In this document: one piece after another, positions 38,675-46,603 of the stretch
How positions within the stretch are numbered: position 1 is the first letter of the stretch
Layout of the letters: each line of letters opens with the position of its first letter
From: Citrobacter sp. Marseille-Q6884
GTDB lineage: Bacteria; Pseudomonadota; Gammaproteobacteria; Enterobacterales; Enterobacteriaceae
NCBI RefSeq assembly: GCF_945906775.1
Contig: NZ_CAMDRE010000001.1
Span: 124,001 to 188,000, forward strand
Length of the DNA stretch: 64,000 nt
Direction of reading: 5' to 3'
Translations under genes and position numbers: made by a program
Notes under the pieces: model-generated
Told to the model about the DNA's origin: nothing
Database searches by the model: none
What the model saw: only the letters and a program-made list of their open reading frames with translations

Positions 38675-39658
38675 TCAACGAATTTTTTTACGTAATGTAT
38701 CGAGATAAACTGCAGCAATAACCACGACACCCATTGCGACCATCTGCCAGAACTGGGAAACCCCCATCAGGTTCAGGCCATTTTTCAACACGCTCATAAT
38801 AAATGCGCCAATGATGGTGCCGCCGATGGTGCCAATTCCGCCCATCAGGCTCGTACCACCAATCACGACCGCAGCGATCGCTTCCAGCTCATAACCTACC
38901 CCGACGGTTGGTTGTCCAGAGTTCAGACGCGAAGCCAGAATGACCCCGGCAATCCCGGTCAACAGACCGCAGAAGGCGTAGACAAAAATTTTGACGCGCT
39001 GGACTTTAATCCCGGACAGGTGTGCGGCAACTTCATTGCTACCGACGGCGTAAACGTAACGACCAATAACCGTTTTCTTCAGGATATACGCGGCAATCAG
39101 CGCCACGATGACCAGGTAAAAGACGGGATAAGGCAGCACATCAAATAAGCGTCCCTGAGCCAGCATTTTGAAAGAGGGGTAATCGGCAAAGTAGATAGCA
39201 CGGCCATCGGTCATCACCATGTTGATCCCCCTGACGGACATCATCAGACCCAACGTGGCGATGAAAGGCGGGATCGTCATTTTGGTGACCAGCATCCCGT
39301 TGATATAGCCACATAATCCACCGGCTAACACACCAGCCAGAATGCAAACCGGCAGTGGCAGACCCAGCGTGGCGCATATGCCTACCGCAACACCGGAAAA
39401 CGCCACCACGGAACCGAGAGAGAGATCGATCCCTGACGTGATGATGACGAAGGTCACGCCAATCGCCATAATGCCAATGACCGACGTTTGCAGAGCAATC
39501 GTCATAATGTTTTCAGTATTAAAGAAAAAAGGTGATCCAAAACTAAAAAATATCACCAAAATAATCAGACTAAAAAGCGGCGCAAGGCGCATTAAAAGTT
39601 CTTTGTTAATTTTTACTTTCTTATTATTGCTGTCTGAAGAGGTTACAGAGATAGTCAT
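38675..39658 (-). CDS. Sugar ABC transporter permease (RbsC family)
   Basis: A 327-residue inner-membrane protein with eight to ten hydrophobic segments and the family motifs GIDLSLGSVVAFSGV and LEAIAAVVIGGTSLMGGIGTI, which include the ATPase-coupling loop. It follows the ATPase gene by 3 bp. It probably acts as a homodimer with the disrupted ATPase and the binding protein. Confidence 0.92.
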   Translation of the reverse strand: MTISVTSSDSNNKKVKINKELLMRLAPLFSLIILVIFFSFGSPFFFNTENIMTIALQTSVIGIMAIGVTFVIITSGIDLSLGSVVAFSGVAVGICATLGLPLPVCILAGVLAGGLCGYINGMLVTKMTIPPFIATLGLMMSVRGINMVMTDGRAIYFADYPSFKMLAQGRLFDVLPYPVFYLVIVALIAAYILKKTVIGRYVYAVGSNEVAAHLSGIKVQRVKIFVYAFCGLLTGIAGVILASRLNSGQPTVGVGYELEAIAAVVIGGTSLMGGIGTIGGTIIGAFIMSVLKNGLNLMGVSQFWQMVAMGVVVIAAVYLDTLRKKIR

Positions 39659-39661
39659 AAA

Positions 39662-41197
39662 TTAGTCCTCTAACGTCGCGTATTGCATGATTTTTTCTTG
39701 TGTGGCGTCATCAGAAGCTAATTCCCCGGTAATACGCCCATTCCGCATCACTAAAATGCGATCGCACATACCCAGCACTTCCGGTAATTCAGAGGAGATC
39801 ATGATTATTGATTTCCCTTTTGCCACCAGTCGATTCATCAATTCATAAATTTCAAGTTTGGCGCCCACATCAATCCCACGGGTGGGTTCATCAAAGATGA
39901 GAATATCGGTGTCTTTACATACCCAGCGGGCAATAATGATTTTTTGCTGATTACCCCCGCTCAAATTCAATGCAGCCTGCTCGAGATGTGGCGTTTTAAT
40001 TCGCAGGGCTTTCACCTGTTCCAGGCTGGTTTTCTGACAACGCTGACTATCAACGTTGCCATAGCGGTCGGAATACTCCGGGTAGTTACCCAGCATAATA
40101 TTACGCTCAACGGACAGCCCTAATGCCAGCCCCTCTTTTTTTCTGTCCTCAGTTAAATAGCTGATACCTTGTCTGATAGCGTCAGGGATATCTTTAATCA
40201 CGGTTTCTTTGCCGTTCAGTTTTAGGGTCCCGCTATCGATCGCGTCTGCACCAAAAATCGCACGCGCCAGTTCAGTTCGTCCTGCGCCCATCAGACCGGC
40301 AAAGCCTAAAATCTCTCCCTGATACAGGGTAAAGTCGATGTTATTCAATACCCCTTTACGTGTCAGACCGCTCACTTCGAGCACCGGTTTGCGCTGAGCG
40401 AGCGCCTCACGGCGGGGGTAGATATTGCCGAGATCGCGCCCAACCATCATGGCGATGAGATCGCTGATTTTGACCGCATCATAATCGACGGTGGCAATAA
40501 ACTGCCCGTCACGCATTACCGTCGCGCGATCGGCAATCAACGCCAGCTCTTCCAGACGGTGCGAGATATAAACAATGCCGGTGCCCTGCTCTTTCAGTAA
40601 ACGGGTCACACGAAATAAGCTGTCAATCTCCGTCTCTGTCAGCGCCGCCGTCGGTTCATCCATAATAAGAATTTTGGCATTCACCGATATCGCTTTTGCA
40701 ATCTCAACCATTTGTTGTTGAGCGACAGTGAGGTCAGCCACCAACGTTTCAGGGGAGATATTCAGGTTTAATTTTTGCAAAATATCGATAGCAGCCAGAC
40801 GTTGTTGCTTTTCATCCAGACGCCAGCGATTATTTTTGCAAAATTCCCTGCCAATAAAGATATTTTCTTCAACCGTGAGTTCAGGAAACAGATTGAATTC
40901 CTGATGGATAATAGTGATCCCCAGATTTTGGGCACTCAACGGGTTTTCGAATGAAACGGATTTATCCTCAAAAATAATACTGCCTTCATCAGGTTGATAA
41001 ACGCCGGATAAAATTTTCATGAGGGTAGACTTTCCCGCGCCATTTTCGCCAAGCAGCGCGTGAACCTCACCTTTGCGTAAAGAAAAATCCACATTACTCA
41101 ACGCTAAGGAAGGTGCGAATAAGCAGGTCATTTCTTCCCAAGCTGACTCGCTGATTAAAATTTCGCGGATCTGGGCCGATTTTTTTCCCGCAAACAC
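39662..41197 (-). CDS. Chimeric ABC ATPase frame starting inside the IS element
   Basis: The IS end supplies an in-frame GTG at 41197 and 30 codons (MFAGKKSAQIREILISESAW...) that read into codon 19 of the ABC ATPase without a stop, giving 511 residues. All Walker and signature motifs are retained; only the native first 18 residues, which form the first beta strand near ITKRFPGV, are replaced. The frame is read in the same direction as the transposase gene, so readthrough could express it. No strong ribosome-binding site was seen, and activity is uncertain. Confidence 0.6.
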   Translation of the reverse strand: MFAGKKSAQIREILISESAWEEMTCLFAPSLALSNVDFSLRKGEVHALLGENGAGKSTLMKILSGVYQPDEGSIIFEDKSVSFENPLSAQNLGITIIHQEFNLFPELTVEENIFIGREFCKNNRWRLDEKQQRLAAIDILQKLNLNISPETLVADLTVAQQQMVEIAKAISVNAKILIMDEPTAALTETEIDSLFRVTRLLKEQGTGIVYISHRLEELALIADRATVMRDGQFIATVDYDAVKISDLIAMMVGRDLGNIYPRREALAQRKPVLEVSGLTRKGVLNNIDFTLYQGEILGFAGLMGAGRTELARAIFGADAIDSGTLKLNGKETVIKDIPDAIRQGISYLTEDRKKEGLALGLSVERNIMLGNYPEYSDRYGNVDSQRCQKTSLEQVKALRIKTPHLEQAALNLSGGNQQKIIIARWVCKDTDILIFDEPTRGIDVGAKLEIYELMNRLVAKGKSIIMISSELPEVLGMCDRILVMRNGRITGELASDDATQEKIMQYATLED

Positions 41198-42303
41198 ATC
41201 GAATCAGCCTATTTAGGCTATTTTTTCCACCATTTCTGGCGTTATTTCCGGTTTTTACTGAGATCTCTCCCACTGACGTATCATTTGGTCCACCCGAAAC
41301 AGGTTGGCCAGGGTGAATAACATCGCCAGTTGGTTATCGTTTTTCAGCAGCCCCTTGTATCTGGCTTTCACGAAGCCAAACTGCCGCTTGATGATGCGAA
41401 ACGGGTGCTCCACCCTGGCCCGGATGCTGGCTTTCATGTATTCGATGTTGATGGCCGTTTTGTTCTTGCGCGGATGCTGCTTCAAGGTTTTTACCCTGCC
41501 GGGACGCTCGGCGATCAGCCAGTCCACATCCACCTCGGCCAGCTCCTCGCGCTGTGGCGCTCCTTGGTAGCCGGCATCGGCTGAGACAAATTGCTCCTCT
41601 CCATGAAGCAGATTACCCAGCTGATTGAGGTCATGCTCGTTGGCCGCGGTGGTGACCAGGCTGTGGGTCAGGCCACTCTTGGCATCGACACCAATGTGGG
41701 CCTTCATGCCAAAGTGCCACTGATTGCCTTTCTTGGTCTGATGCATCTCCGGATCGCGTTGCTGCTCTTTGTTCTTGGTAGAGCTGGGTGCCTCAATGAT
41801 GGTGGCATCCACCAAAGTGCCTTGGGTCATCATGACGCCTGCTTCGGCCAGCCAGCGATTGATGGTCTTGAACAATTGACGGGCCAGTTGATGCTGCTCG
41901 AGCAGGTGGCGGAAATTCATGATGGTGGTGCGATCCGGCAGGGCGCTATCCAGGGATAATCGGGCAAACAGGCGCATGGAGGCGATTTCGTACAGGGCAT
42001 CTTCCATGGCACCGTCGCTCAGGTTGTACCAATGCTGCATGCAGTGAATACGCAGCATGGTCTCCAGCGGATAGGGCCGTCGGCCATTGCCCGCCTTGGG
42101 ATAAAACGGCTCGATGACAGCGGTCATATTCTGCCATGGCGGAATCTGCTCCATGCGGGAGAGGAAAATCTCTTTTCGGGTCTGACGGCGCTTAGTGCTG
42201 AATTCACTATCGGCGAAGGTGAGTTGATGGCTCATGATGTCCCTCTGGGATGCGCTCCGGATGAATATGATGATCTCATATCAGGAACTTGTTCGCACCT
42301 TCC
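41108..42303 (-). mobile_element. IS5-family insertion sequence (ISKpn26-like), complete
   Basis: A 1196-bp element bounded by 16-bp inverted ends GGAAGGTGCGAATAAG (41108-41123) and CTTGTTCGCACCTTCC (42288-42303), differing at one position. It is flanked by the 4-bp direct repeat CTAA (41104-41107 and 42304-42307), the usual IS5 target duplication. It has one intact transposase gene and splits an ABC ATPase gene. Intact ends, duplication and gene indicate a recent insertion. Confidence 0.97.
41255..42235 (-). CDS. IS5-family transposase
   Basis: A 326-residue DDE transposase nearly identical to InsH of IS5 as remembered: MSHQLTFADSEFSTKRRQTR at the N-terminus, DATIIEAPSSTKNKEQQRDP and VSADAGYQGAPQREEL carrying catalytic aspartates, and RARVEHPFRIIKRQFGF with the glutamate. 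It is complete and probably active. It is transcribed in the same direction as the gene it interrupts. Confidence 0.97.
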   Translation of the reverse strand: MSHQLTFADSEFSTKRRQTRKEIFLSRMEQIPPWQNMTAVIEPFYPKAGNGRRPYPLETMLRIHCMQHWYNLSDGAMEDALYEIASMRLFARLSLDSALPDRTTIMNFRHLLEQHQLARQLFKTINRWLAEAGVMMTQGTLVDATIIEAPSSTKNKEQQRDPEMHQTKKGNQWHFGMKAHIGVDAKSGLTHSLVTTAANEHDLNQLGNLLHGEEQFVSADAGYQGAPQREELAEVDVDWLIAERPGRVKTLKQHPRKNKTAINIEYMKASIRARVEHPFRIIKRQFGFVKARYKGLLKNDNQLAMLFTLANLFRVDQMIRQWERSQ

Positions 42304-42485
42304 CTAATACGCCGGGAAAACGTTTCGTAATATGGCTCATCTGTAAAAATGTTTCAGACATTGCTGCTTTCCTCAATATACAGAAACTGCAGTCAGTGAA
42401 TCAGGCGAAAACAGCGTAGTCAGGGAGCCATCGTCACCGTTAATGCGAATACGTCCTAAAAGCTCATATACGTTTTATCAATTTT

Positions 42486-42501
42486 GCTAACTCGAGTTAG
42501 C
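42486..42501. promoter_or_regulatory. Perfect 16-bp palindrome, candidate LacI-type operator 1
   Basis: GCTAACTCGAGTTAGC, with a central CG like known LacI-family operators. It lies 125 bp upstream of the native start of the ABC ATPase gene. An identical copy occurs 240 bp away. Confidence 0.7.
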
Positions 42502-42516
42502 GATTTGCCTTTTAAA

Positions 42517-42540
42517 GCTATTTTAGCTGCTAAAAATAGC
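42517..42540. repeat. Imperfect inverted repeat in the ABC-fucI intergenic region
   Basis: GCTATTTTAGC (42517-42527) and GCTAAAAATAGC (42529-42540) are inverted copies with one extra base. The ends resemble the GCTA/TAGC ends of the nearby palindromes. Role unknown; a weaker regulator site is possible. Confidence 0.5.
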
Positions 42541-42665
42541 CAAATCATTTGGTTTAAAATTGTGATACCGGACAGGGAATTTATTGTATCTCACTAATTT
42601 AAAAGAATATTAATCAAACTTATGGGTTTTATTTATTTGACGTAGATCGAATTTTAACCAGTTCT

Positions 42666-42681
42666 CGTGAAGCCTCTCACA
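42666..42681. promoter_or_regulatory. Candidate CRP site upstream of fucI
   Basis: CGTGA-AGCCTC-TCACA, 9 of 10 core positions matching TGTGA-N6-TCACA. It is centred about 61 bp upstream of the transcription start expected from the promoter at 42699-42728, a standard class I activator position. Confidence 0.6.
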
Positions 42682-42698
42682 GTTCCACAACAAAAAAG

Positions 42699-42728
42699 TT
42701 GTGCAAAAAACTCTCAGAAACCTAAGCT
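42699..42728 (+). promoter_or_regulatory. Candidate fucI promoter
   Basis: TTGTGC (-35, 42699-42704) and TAAGCT (-10, 42723-42728) with an 18-bp spacer. The second palindrome (42726-42741) overlaps the -10 and expected start, a repressing position. An inverted repeat CACAAC-N6-GTTGTG (42686-42703) covers the -35 and could be a FucR site. By eye only. Confidence 0.4.
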
Positions 42729-42741
42729 AACTCGAGTTAGC
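42726..42741. promoter_or_regulatory. Perfect 16-bp palindrome, candidate LacI-type operator 2
   Basis: GCTAACTCGAGTTAGC, identical to the copy at 42486-42501. It lies 85 bp upstream of the fucI ATG. Confidence 0.7.
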
Positions 42742-42826
42742 AAATGTGAGCAATTCAGCCAACTGCGGCGGTCGTGTCCTACATCCGCTTCAGCAGCACG
42801 GCATCAAGTGAGATGAGGAACCTCGA

Positions 42827-44602
42827 ATGAAGAAAATCAACTTACCGAAAATTGGTATTCGCCCGGTTATCGACGGACGTCGCATGGGTGTACGTGAGTC
42901 GCTCGAAGAGCAAACCATGAATATGGCAAAAGCCACCGCCGCACTGATCACCGAAAAACTTCGCCACGCCTGCGGCGCACAAATTGAGTGTGTTGTCGCG
43001 GACACCTGTATTGCCGGCATGGCGGAGTCTGCCGCTTGTGAAGAGAAATTCAGCTCGATGAACGTTGGAGTGACCATTACCGTCACCCCATGCTGGTGCT
43101 ACGGCAGCGAAACGATCGACATGGACCCCATGCGTCCGAAAGCCATTTGGGGCTTCAACGGAACAGAGCGCCCAGGCGCCGTTTACCTGGCGGCGGCGCT
43201 GGCTGCGCATAACCAGAAAGGTCTCCCCGCCTTCTCCATTTATGGCCATGACGTGCAGGATGCTGGCGATACCACGATCCCTGCGGATGTCGAAGAAAAA
43301 CTGCTGCGTTTCACCCGAGCAGGCCTGGCCGTTGCCAGCCTGAAAGGCAAAAGCTATCTGTCCGTGGGCGGCGTATCGATGGGGATCGCAGGATCTATCG
43401 TCGATCATAACTTCTTCGAATCCTGGCTGGGAATGAAGGTTCAACCCGTTGATATGACGGAACTGCGTCGCCGCATTGATCAAAAAATCTATGACGAAGC
43501 CGAGCTGGAAATCGCACTGGCCTGGGCGGATAAACACTTCCGCTACGGCGAAGACCAGAATGCGCAGCAGTATAAGCGTAACGCAGAACAAAGCCGTGCA
43601 GTGCTGAAAGAGAGCCTGCTGATGGCAATGTGTATCCGCGACATGATGCAGGGCAACAAGATACTGGCCGACAAAGGTCTGGTGGAAGAATCGCTGGGCT
43701 ACAATGCGATTGCCGCCGGTTTCCAGGGCCAGCGTCACTGGACCGATCAATACCCGAACGGCGACACCGCCGAAGCGCTGTTGAACAGCTCATTCGACTG
43801 GAATGGCATACGTGAACCGTATGTCGTGGCGACCGAAAACGACAGCCTGAACGGCGTGGCAATGCTGTTTGGCCATCAACTTACCGGCACCGCGCAAGTC
43901 TTTGCTGACGTTCGTACTTACTGGTCACCGGAAGCGGTAAAACGTGTCACGGGTCAACCGCTGACCGGGCTTGCTGAGCACGGCATCATCCACCTGATTA
44001 ACTCCGGTTCTGCTGCGCTGGATGGCTCCTGCAAGCAGCGTGACAGCGAAGGCAAACCAACCATGAAACCACACTGGGAGATTTCCCAGAAAGAAGCGGA
44101 TGAGTGTCTGGCGGCAACCGAATGGTGTCCGGCCATCCACGAATACTTCCGTGGCGGCGGTTACTCCTCTCGCTTCCTGACCGAAGGCGGCGTGCCGTTC
44201 ACCATGACCCGCATTAATATCATCAAAGGTCTGGGGCCCGTGCTGCAAATTGCCGAAGGCTGGAGCGTTGAGTTACCGGAAGAGATGCACGATCAGCTTG
44301 ATGCGCGTACTAACTCCACCTGGCCAACCACCTGGTTTGCACCGCGCTTAACCGGCAAAGGTCCTTTCGCTGATGTCTATTCCGTGATGGCGAACTGGGG
44401 GGCGAACCACGGCGTACTGACCATTGGTCACGTGGGTGCAGACTTTATTACCCTCGCCGCCATGCTGCGTATTCCCGTGTGCATGCACAACGTGGAAGAA
44501 GAGAAGATTTATCGTCCTTCTGCATGGGCTGCGCACGGTATGGACAGCGAAGGTCAGGATTATCGCGCCTGCCAAAACTACGGTCCGCTGTACAAGCGTT
44601 GA
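42827..44602 (+). CDS. fucI: L-fucose isomerase
   Basis: Mn-dependent ketol isomerase that converts L-fucose to L-fuculose and also D-arabinose to D-ribulose. The 591 residues equal E. coli FucI: MKKINLPKIGIRPVIDGRRMG, TPCWCYGSETIDMD, ATENDSLNGVAML (metal ligands) and WGANHGVLTIGHVGADFI. The ATG follows GATGAGGAACC. In E. coli fucP precedes it; here fucP is absent and fucI is first in fucIKU. Confidence 0.98.
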   Translation: MKKINLPKIGIRPVIDGRRMGVRESLEEQTMNMAKATAALITEKLRHACGAQIECVVADTCIAGMAESAACEEKFSSMNVGVTITVTPCWCYGSETIDMDPMRPKAIWGFNGTERPGAVYLAAALAAHNQKGLPAFSIYGHDVQDAGDTTIPADVEEKLLRFTRAGLAVASLKGKSYLSVGGVSMGIAGSIVDHNFFESWLGMKVQPVDMTELRRRIDQKIYDEAELEIALAWADKHFRYGEDQNAQQYKRNAEQSRAVLKESLLMAMCIRDMMQGNKILADKGLVEESLGYNAIAAGFQGQRHWTDQYPNGDTAEALLNSSFDWNGIREPYVVATENDSLNGVAMLFGHQLTGTAQVFADVRTYWSPEAVKRVTGQPLTGLAEHGIIHLINSGSAALDGSCKQRDSEGKPTMKPHWEISQKEADECLAATEWCPAIHEYFRGGGYSSRFLTEGGVPFTMTRINIIKGLGPVLQIAEGWSVELPEEMHDQLDARTNSTWPTTWFAPRLTGKGPFADVYSVMANWGANHGVLTIGHVGADFITLAAMLRIPVCMHNVEEEKIYRPSAWAAHGMDSEGQDYRACQNYGPLYKR

Positions 44603-44605
44603 TAC

Positions 44606-44692
44606 GCCTCTGCCCGGTGGCGCAAGCTTACCGGGCCTACAACGGTGTGTTTTGTAGGCCGGATAAGCACAGCGCCATCTGGCGACGTTTTG
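44606..44692. repeat. BIME between fucI and fucK
   Basis: Two REP-like units: CGCCTCTGCCCGGTGGCG with TTACCGGGCCTACAA, then TTGTAGGCCGGATAAGC with GCCATCTGGCG, in inverted arrangement. Confidence 0.75.
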
Positions 44693-44702
44693 GGAAGAGA
44701 TT

Positions 44703-46121
44703 ATGAAACAAGAGGTCATCCTGGTCCTCGACTGCGGCGCGACCAATGTGCGGGCCATTGCCGTTGACCGTCATGGAACCATCGTTGCCCGCGCCTCAAC
44801 GCCCAACGCCAGCGAGATCGCCAAAGAAAACAGTACCTGGCATCAATGGTCGCTGGAGGCCATTTTGCAACGCTTTGCCGACTGCTGCCAGCAGATCGCA
44901 ACCGAACTGGCGACCTGCCATATCCGTGGCATTACTGTCACCACATTTGGCGTTGACGGCGCCCTGGTCGATAAAGACGGCAAGCAGCTTTATCCGGTGA
45001 TCAGTTGGAAGTGTCCCCGCACCGCCGCCGTCATGGAAACGATTCGTCGCTATATGCCAGCGCAGCAATTACAGGAAATCTCCGGCGTCGGCGCCTTTAG
45101 TTTCAACACGTTGTATAAACTGGTGTGGCTCAAAGAGAACCATCCCCAGTTGCTGGAGCAGGCACACGCCTGGCTTTTTATCTCGTCACTGATCAACCAC
45201 CGCTTAACCGGTGAATTCACAACGGATATCACCATGGCGGGTACCAGCCAGATGCTGGATATCCATCAGCGAGAATTTAGCCCTGACATCCTGCAGGCAA
45301 CCGGCATACCGCGTCGACTGTTTCCACGCATCGTCGAAGCGGGTGAGCAGGTCGGCATGCTGCAAAACGACACTGCAAAACTGCTTGGGCTTTCGACTGG
45401 CATTCCAGTGATTTCGGCCGGACATGACACGCAGTTTGCGCTGTTTGGCGCAGGCGCGCAGCCGGACGAACCGGTGCTTTCTTCCGGCACCTGGGAAATC
45501 CTGATGGTGCGCAGTGCGCAGGTTAATACTTCCCTGCTTAGCCATTATCCAGGCTCCACCTGCGAGCTGGACAGCCGAAGCGGATTATGTAACCCCGGTA
45601 TGCAATGGCTGGCTTCCGGTGTGCTTGAATGGGTACGCAAACTGCTGTGGACGCCACAAACTCCGTGGCAAACGCTGATCGACGAGGCTCATGCCATCCC
45701 GGCAGGTGCTGAAGGTGTGAAAATGGAGTGTGACCTGCTGGCCTGCCAGCACGCAGGCTGGCAAGGCGTTACGCTCAATACCACCCGCGGACACTTTTAT
45801 CGCGCGGCGCTGGAAGGGTTGACGGGACAACTTCAGCGAAATTTGCACACTCTGGAACAAATCGGTCACTTCCAGGCCAGCGAACTGTTGCTGGTCGGCG
45901 GTGGAAGCCGCAACGCGCTGTGGAATCAGATAAAAGCCAACGTGCTCAATATTCCCATCAAAGTGCTGGATGACGCAGAAACCACGGTTGCCGGCGCCGC
46001 CATGTTCGCCTGGTCCGGTGTGGGCGAATTTGCGACCCCGGAAGACGCCAGAGCGCAGATCAGCTATCAGTATCGTTACTTCTATCCGCAAACCGAACCC
46101 GAATTTACAGGAGCCGAGTGA
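44703..46121 (+). CDS. fucK: L-fuculokinase
   Basis: FGGY kinase that phosphorylates L-fuculose (and D-ribulose) at O-1 for FucA. The 472 residues begin with the ATP loop VLDCGATNVRAIAVD and contain SSGTWEILMVRSAQ and LLVGGGSRNALWNQIKAN. It follows fucI with a BIME between, and is two bases upstream of fucU. Together with the 36 kb kinase gene, the locus encodes two kinases that can act on D-ribulose but with different regiochemistry. Confidence 0.97.
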   Translation: MKQEVILVLDCGATNVRAIAVDRHGTIVARASTPNASEIAKENSTWHQWSLEAILQRFADCCQQIATELATCHIRGITVTTFGVDGALVDKDGKQLYPVISWKCPRTAAVMETIRRYMPAQQLQEISGVGAFSFNTLYKLVWLKENHPQLLEQAHAWLFISSLINHRLTGEFTTDITMAGTSQMLDIHQREFSPDILQATGIPRRLFPRIVEAGEQVGMLQNDTAKLLGLSTGIPVISAGHDTQFALFGAGAQPDEPVLSSGTWEILMVRSAQVNTSLLSHYPGSTCELDSRSGLCNPGMQWLASGVLEWVRKLLWTPQTPWQTLIDEAHAIPAGAEGVKMECDLLACQHAGWQGVTLNTTRGHFYRAALEGLTGQLQRNLHTLEQIGHFQASELLLVGGGSRNALWNQIKANVLNIPIKVLDDAETTVAGAAMFAWSGVGEFATPEDARAQISYQYRYFYPQTEPEFTGAE

Positions 46122-46122
46122 A

Positions 46123-46545
46123 ATGCTAAAAACGATTTCGCCCCTAATTTCCCCCCACCTTTTGAAGGTACTGGCTGAAATGGGACATGGCGATGAAATC
46201 ATCTTTTCCGATGCCCATTTCCCTGCGCACAGTATGGGACCGCAGGTCATTCGTGCTGACGGTTTGCTGGTCAGCGATCTCCTGCAAGCTATTATTCCCC
46301 TGTTTGAACTGGACAGCTATGCGCCACCGCTGGTGATGATGGCAGCCGTAGAGGGCGATGCCCTCGACCCGGATGTTGAAGCGCGTTATCGCCAGGCGCT
46401 TTCATTACACGCGCCCTGCCCGGATATTACCCGCATTGACCGTTATGCGTTCTATGAACGCGCACAAAAAGCATTTGCAATCGTCATCACCGGGGAACGG
46501 GCAAAGTACGGAAATATTCTGTTGAAAAAAGGCGTCACACCGTAA
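46123..46545 (+). CDS. fucU: L-fucose mutarotase
   Basis: It interconverts the alpha and beta anomers of L-fucose. The 140 residues equal E. coli FucU and show the RbsD/FucU fold motif EMGHGDEIIFSDAHFPAHS with its conserved His. It starts one base past the fucK stop (TGAA ATG), after AGGAG. Confidence 0.96.
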   Translation: MLKTISPLISPHLLKVLAEMGHGDEIIFSDAHFPAHSMGPQVIRADGLLVSDLLQAIIPLFELDSYAPPLVMMAAVEGDALDPDVEARYRQALSLHAPCPDITRIDRYAFYERAQKAFAIVITGERAKYGNILLKKGVTP

Positions 46546-46555
46546 GCTCTGGTCA

Positions 46556-46580
46556 GAATGCCCGTCAGGTACGGGCATTC
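46556..46580 (+). promoter_or_regulatory. Perfect stem-loop between fucU and fucR
   Basis: GAATGCCCGT and ACGGGCATTC, a 10-bp stem with a 5-base loop, no U-run. It may lower fucR expression or protect the fucIKU mRNA. Confidence 0.6.
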
Positions 46581-46603
46581 ATCAAATAAAAAGGATCAGA
46601 AGA

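Larger units (their letters stand above)
39662..42361 (-). pseudogene. Sugar ABC transporter ATP-binding protein (RbsA type), interrupted by an IS5-family element
   Basis: Joining 42361-42304 to 41103-39662 restores one 499-residue frame, starting MSETFLQMSHITKRFPGV and running into LALSNVDFSLRKGEV. It is a two-cassette ATPase: Walker A GENGAGKST, Walker B ILIMDEPTAALT in the first half, and signature LSGGNQQK with ILIFDEPTRGIDVG in the second. An upstream GGAAAG ribosome-binding site supports the native ATG. The IS and its duplicated CTAA separate the first 18 codons from the rest. Function is probably lost or altered unless the chimeric frame described separately works. Confidence 0.93.

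Noticed and set aside
38602..38730. Longer start for the sugar-binding protein
   Set aside because: It hides the signal peptide and overlaps the permease gene; the ATG at 38601 is better.
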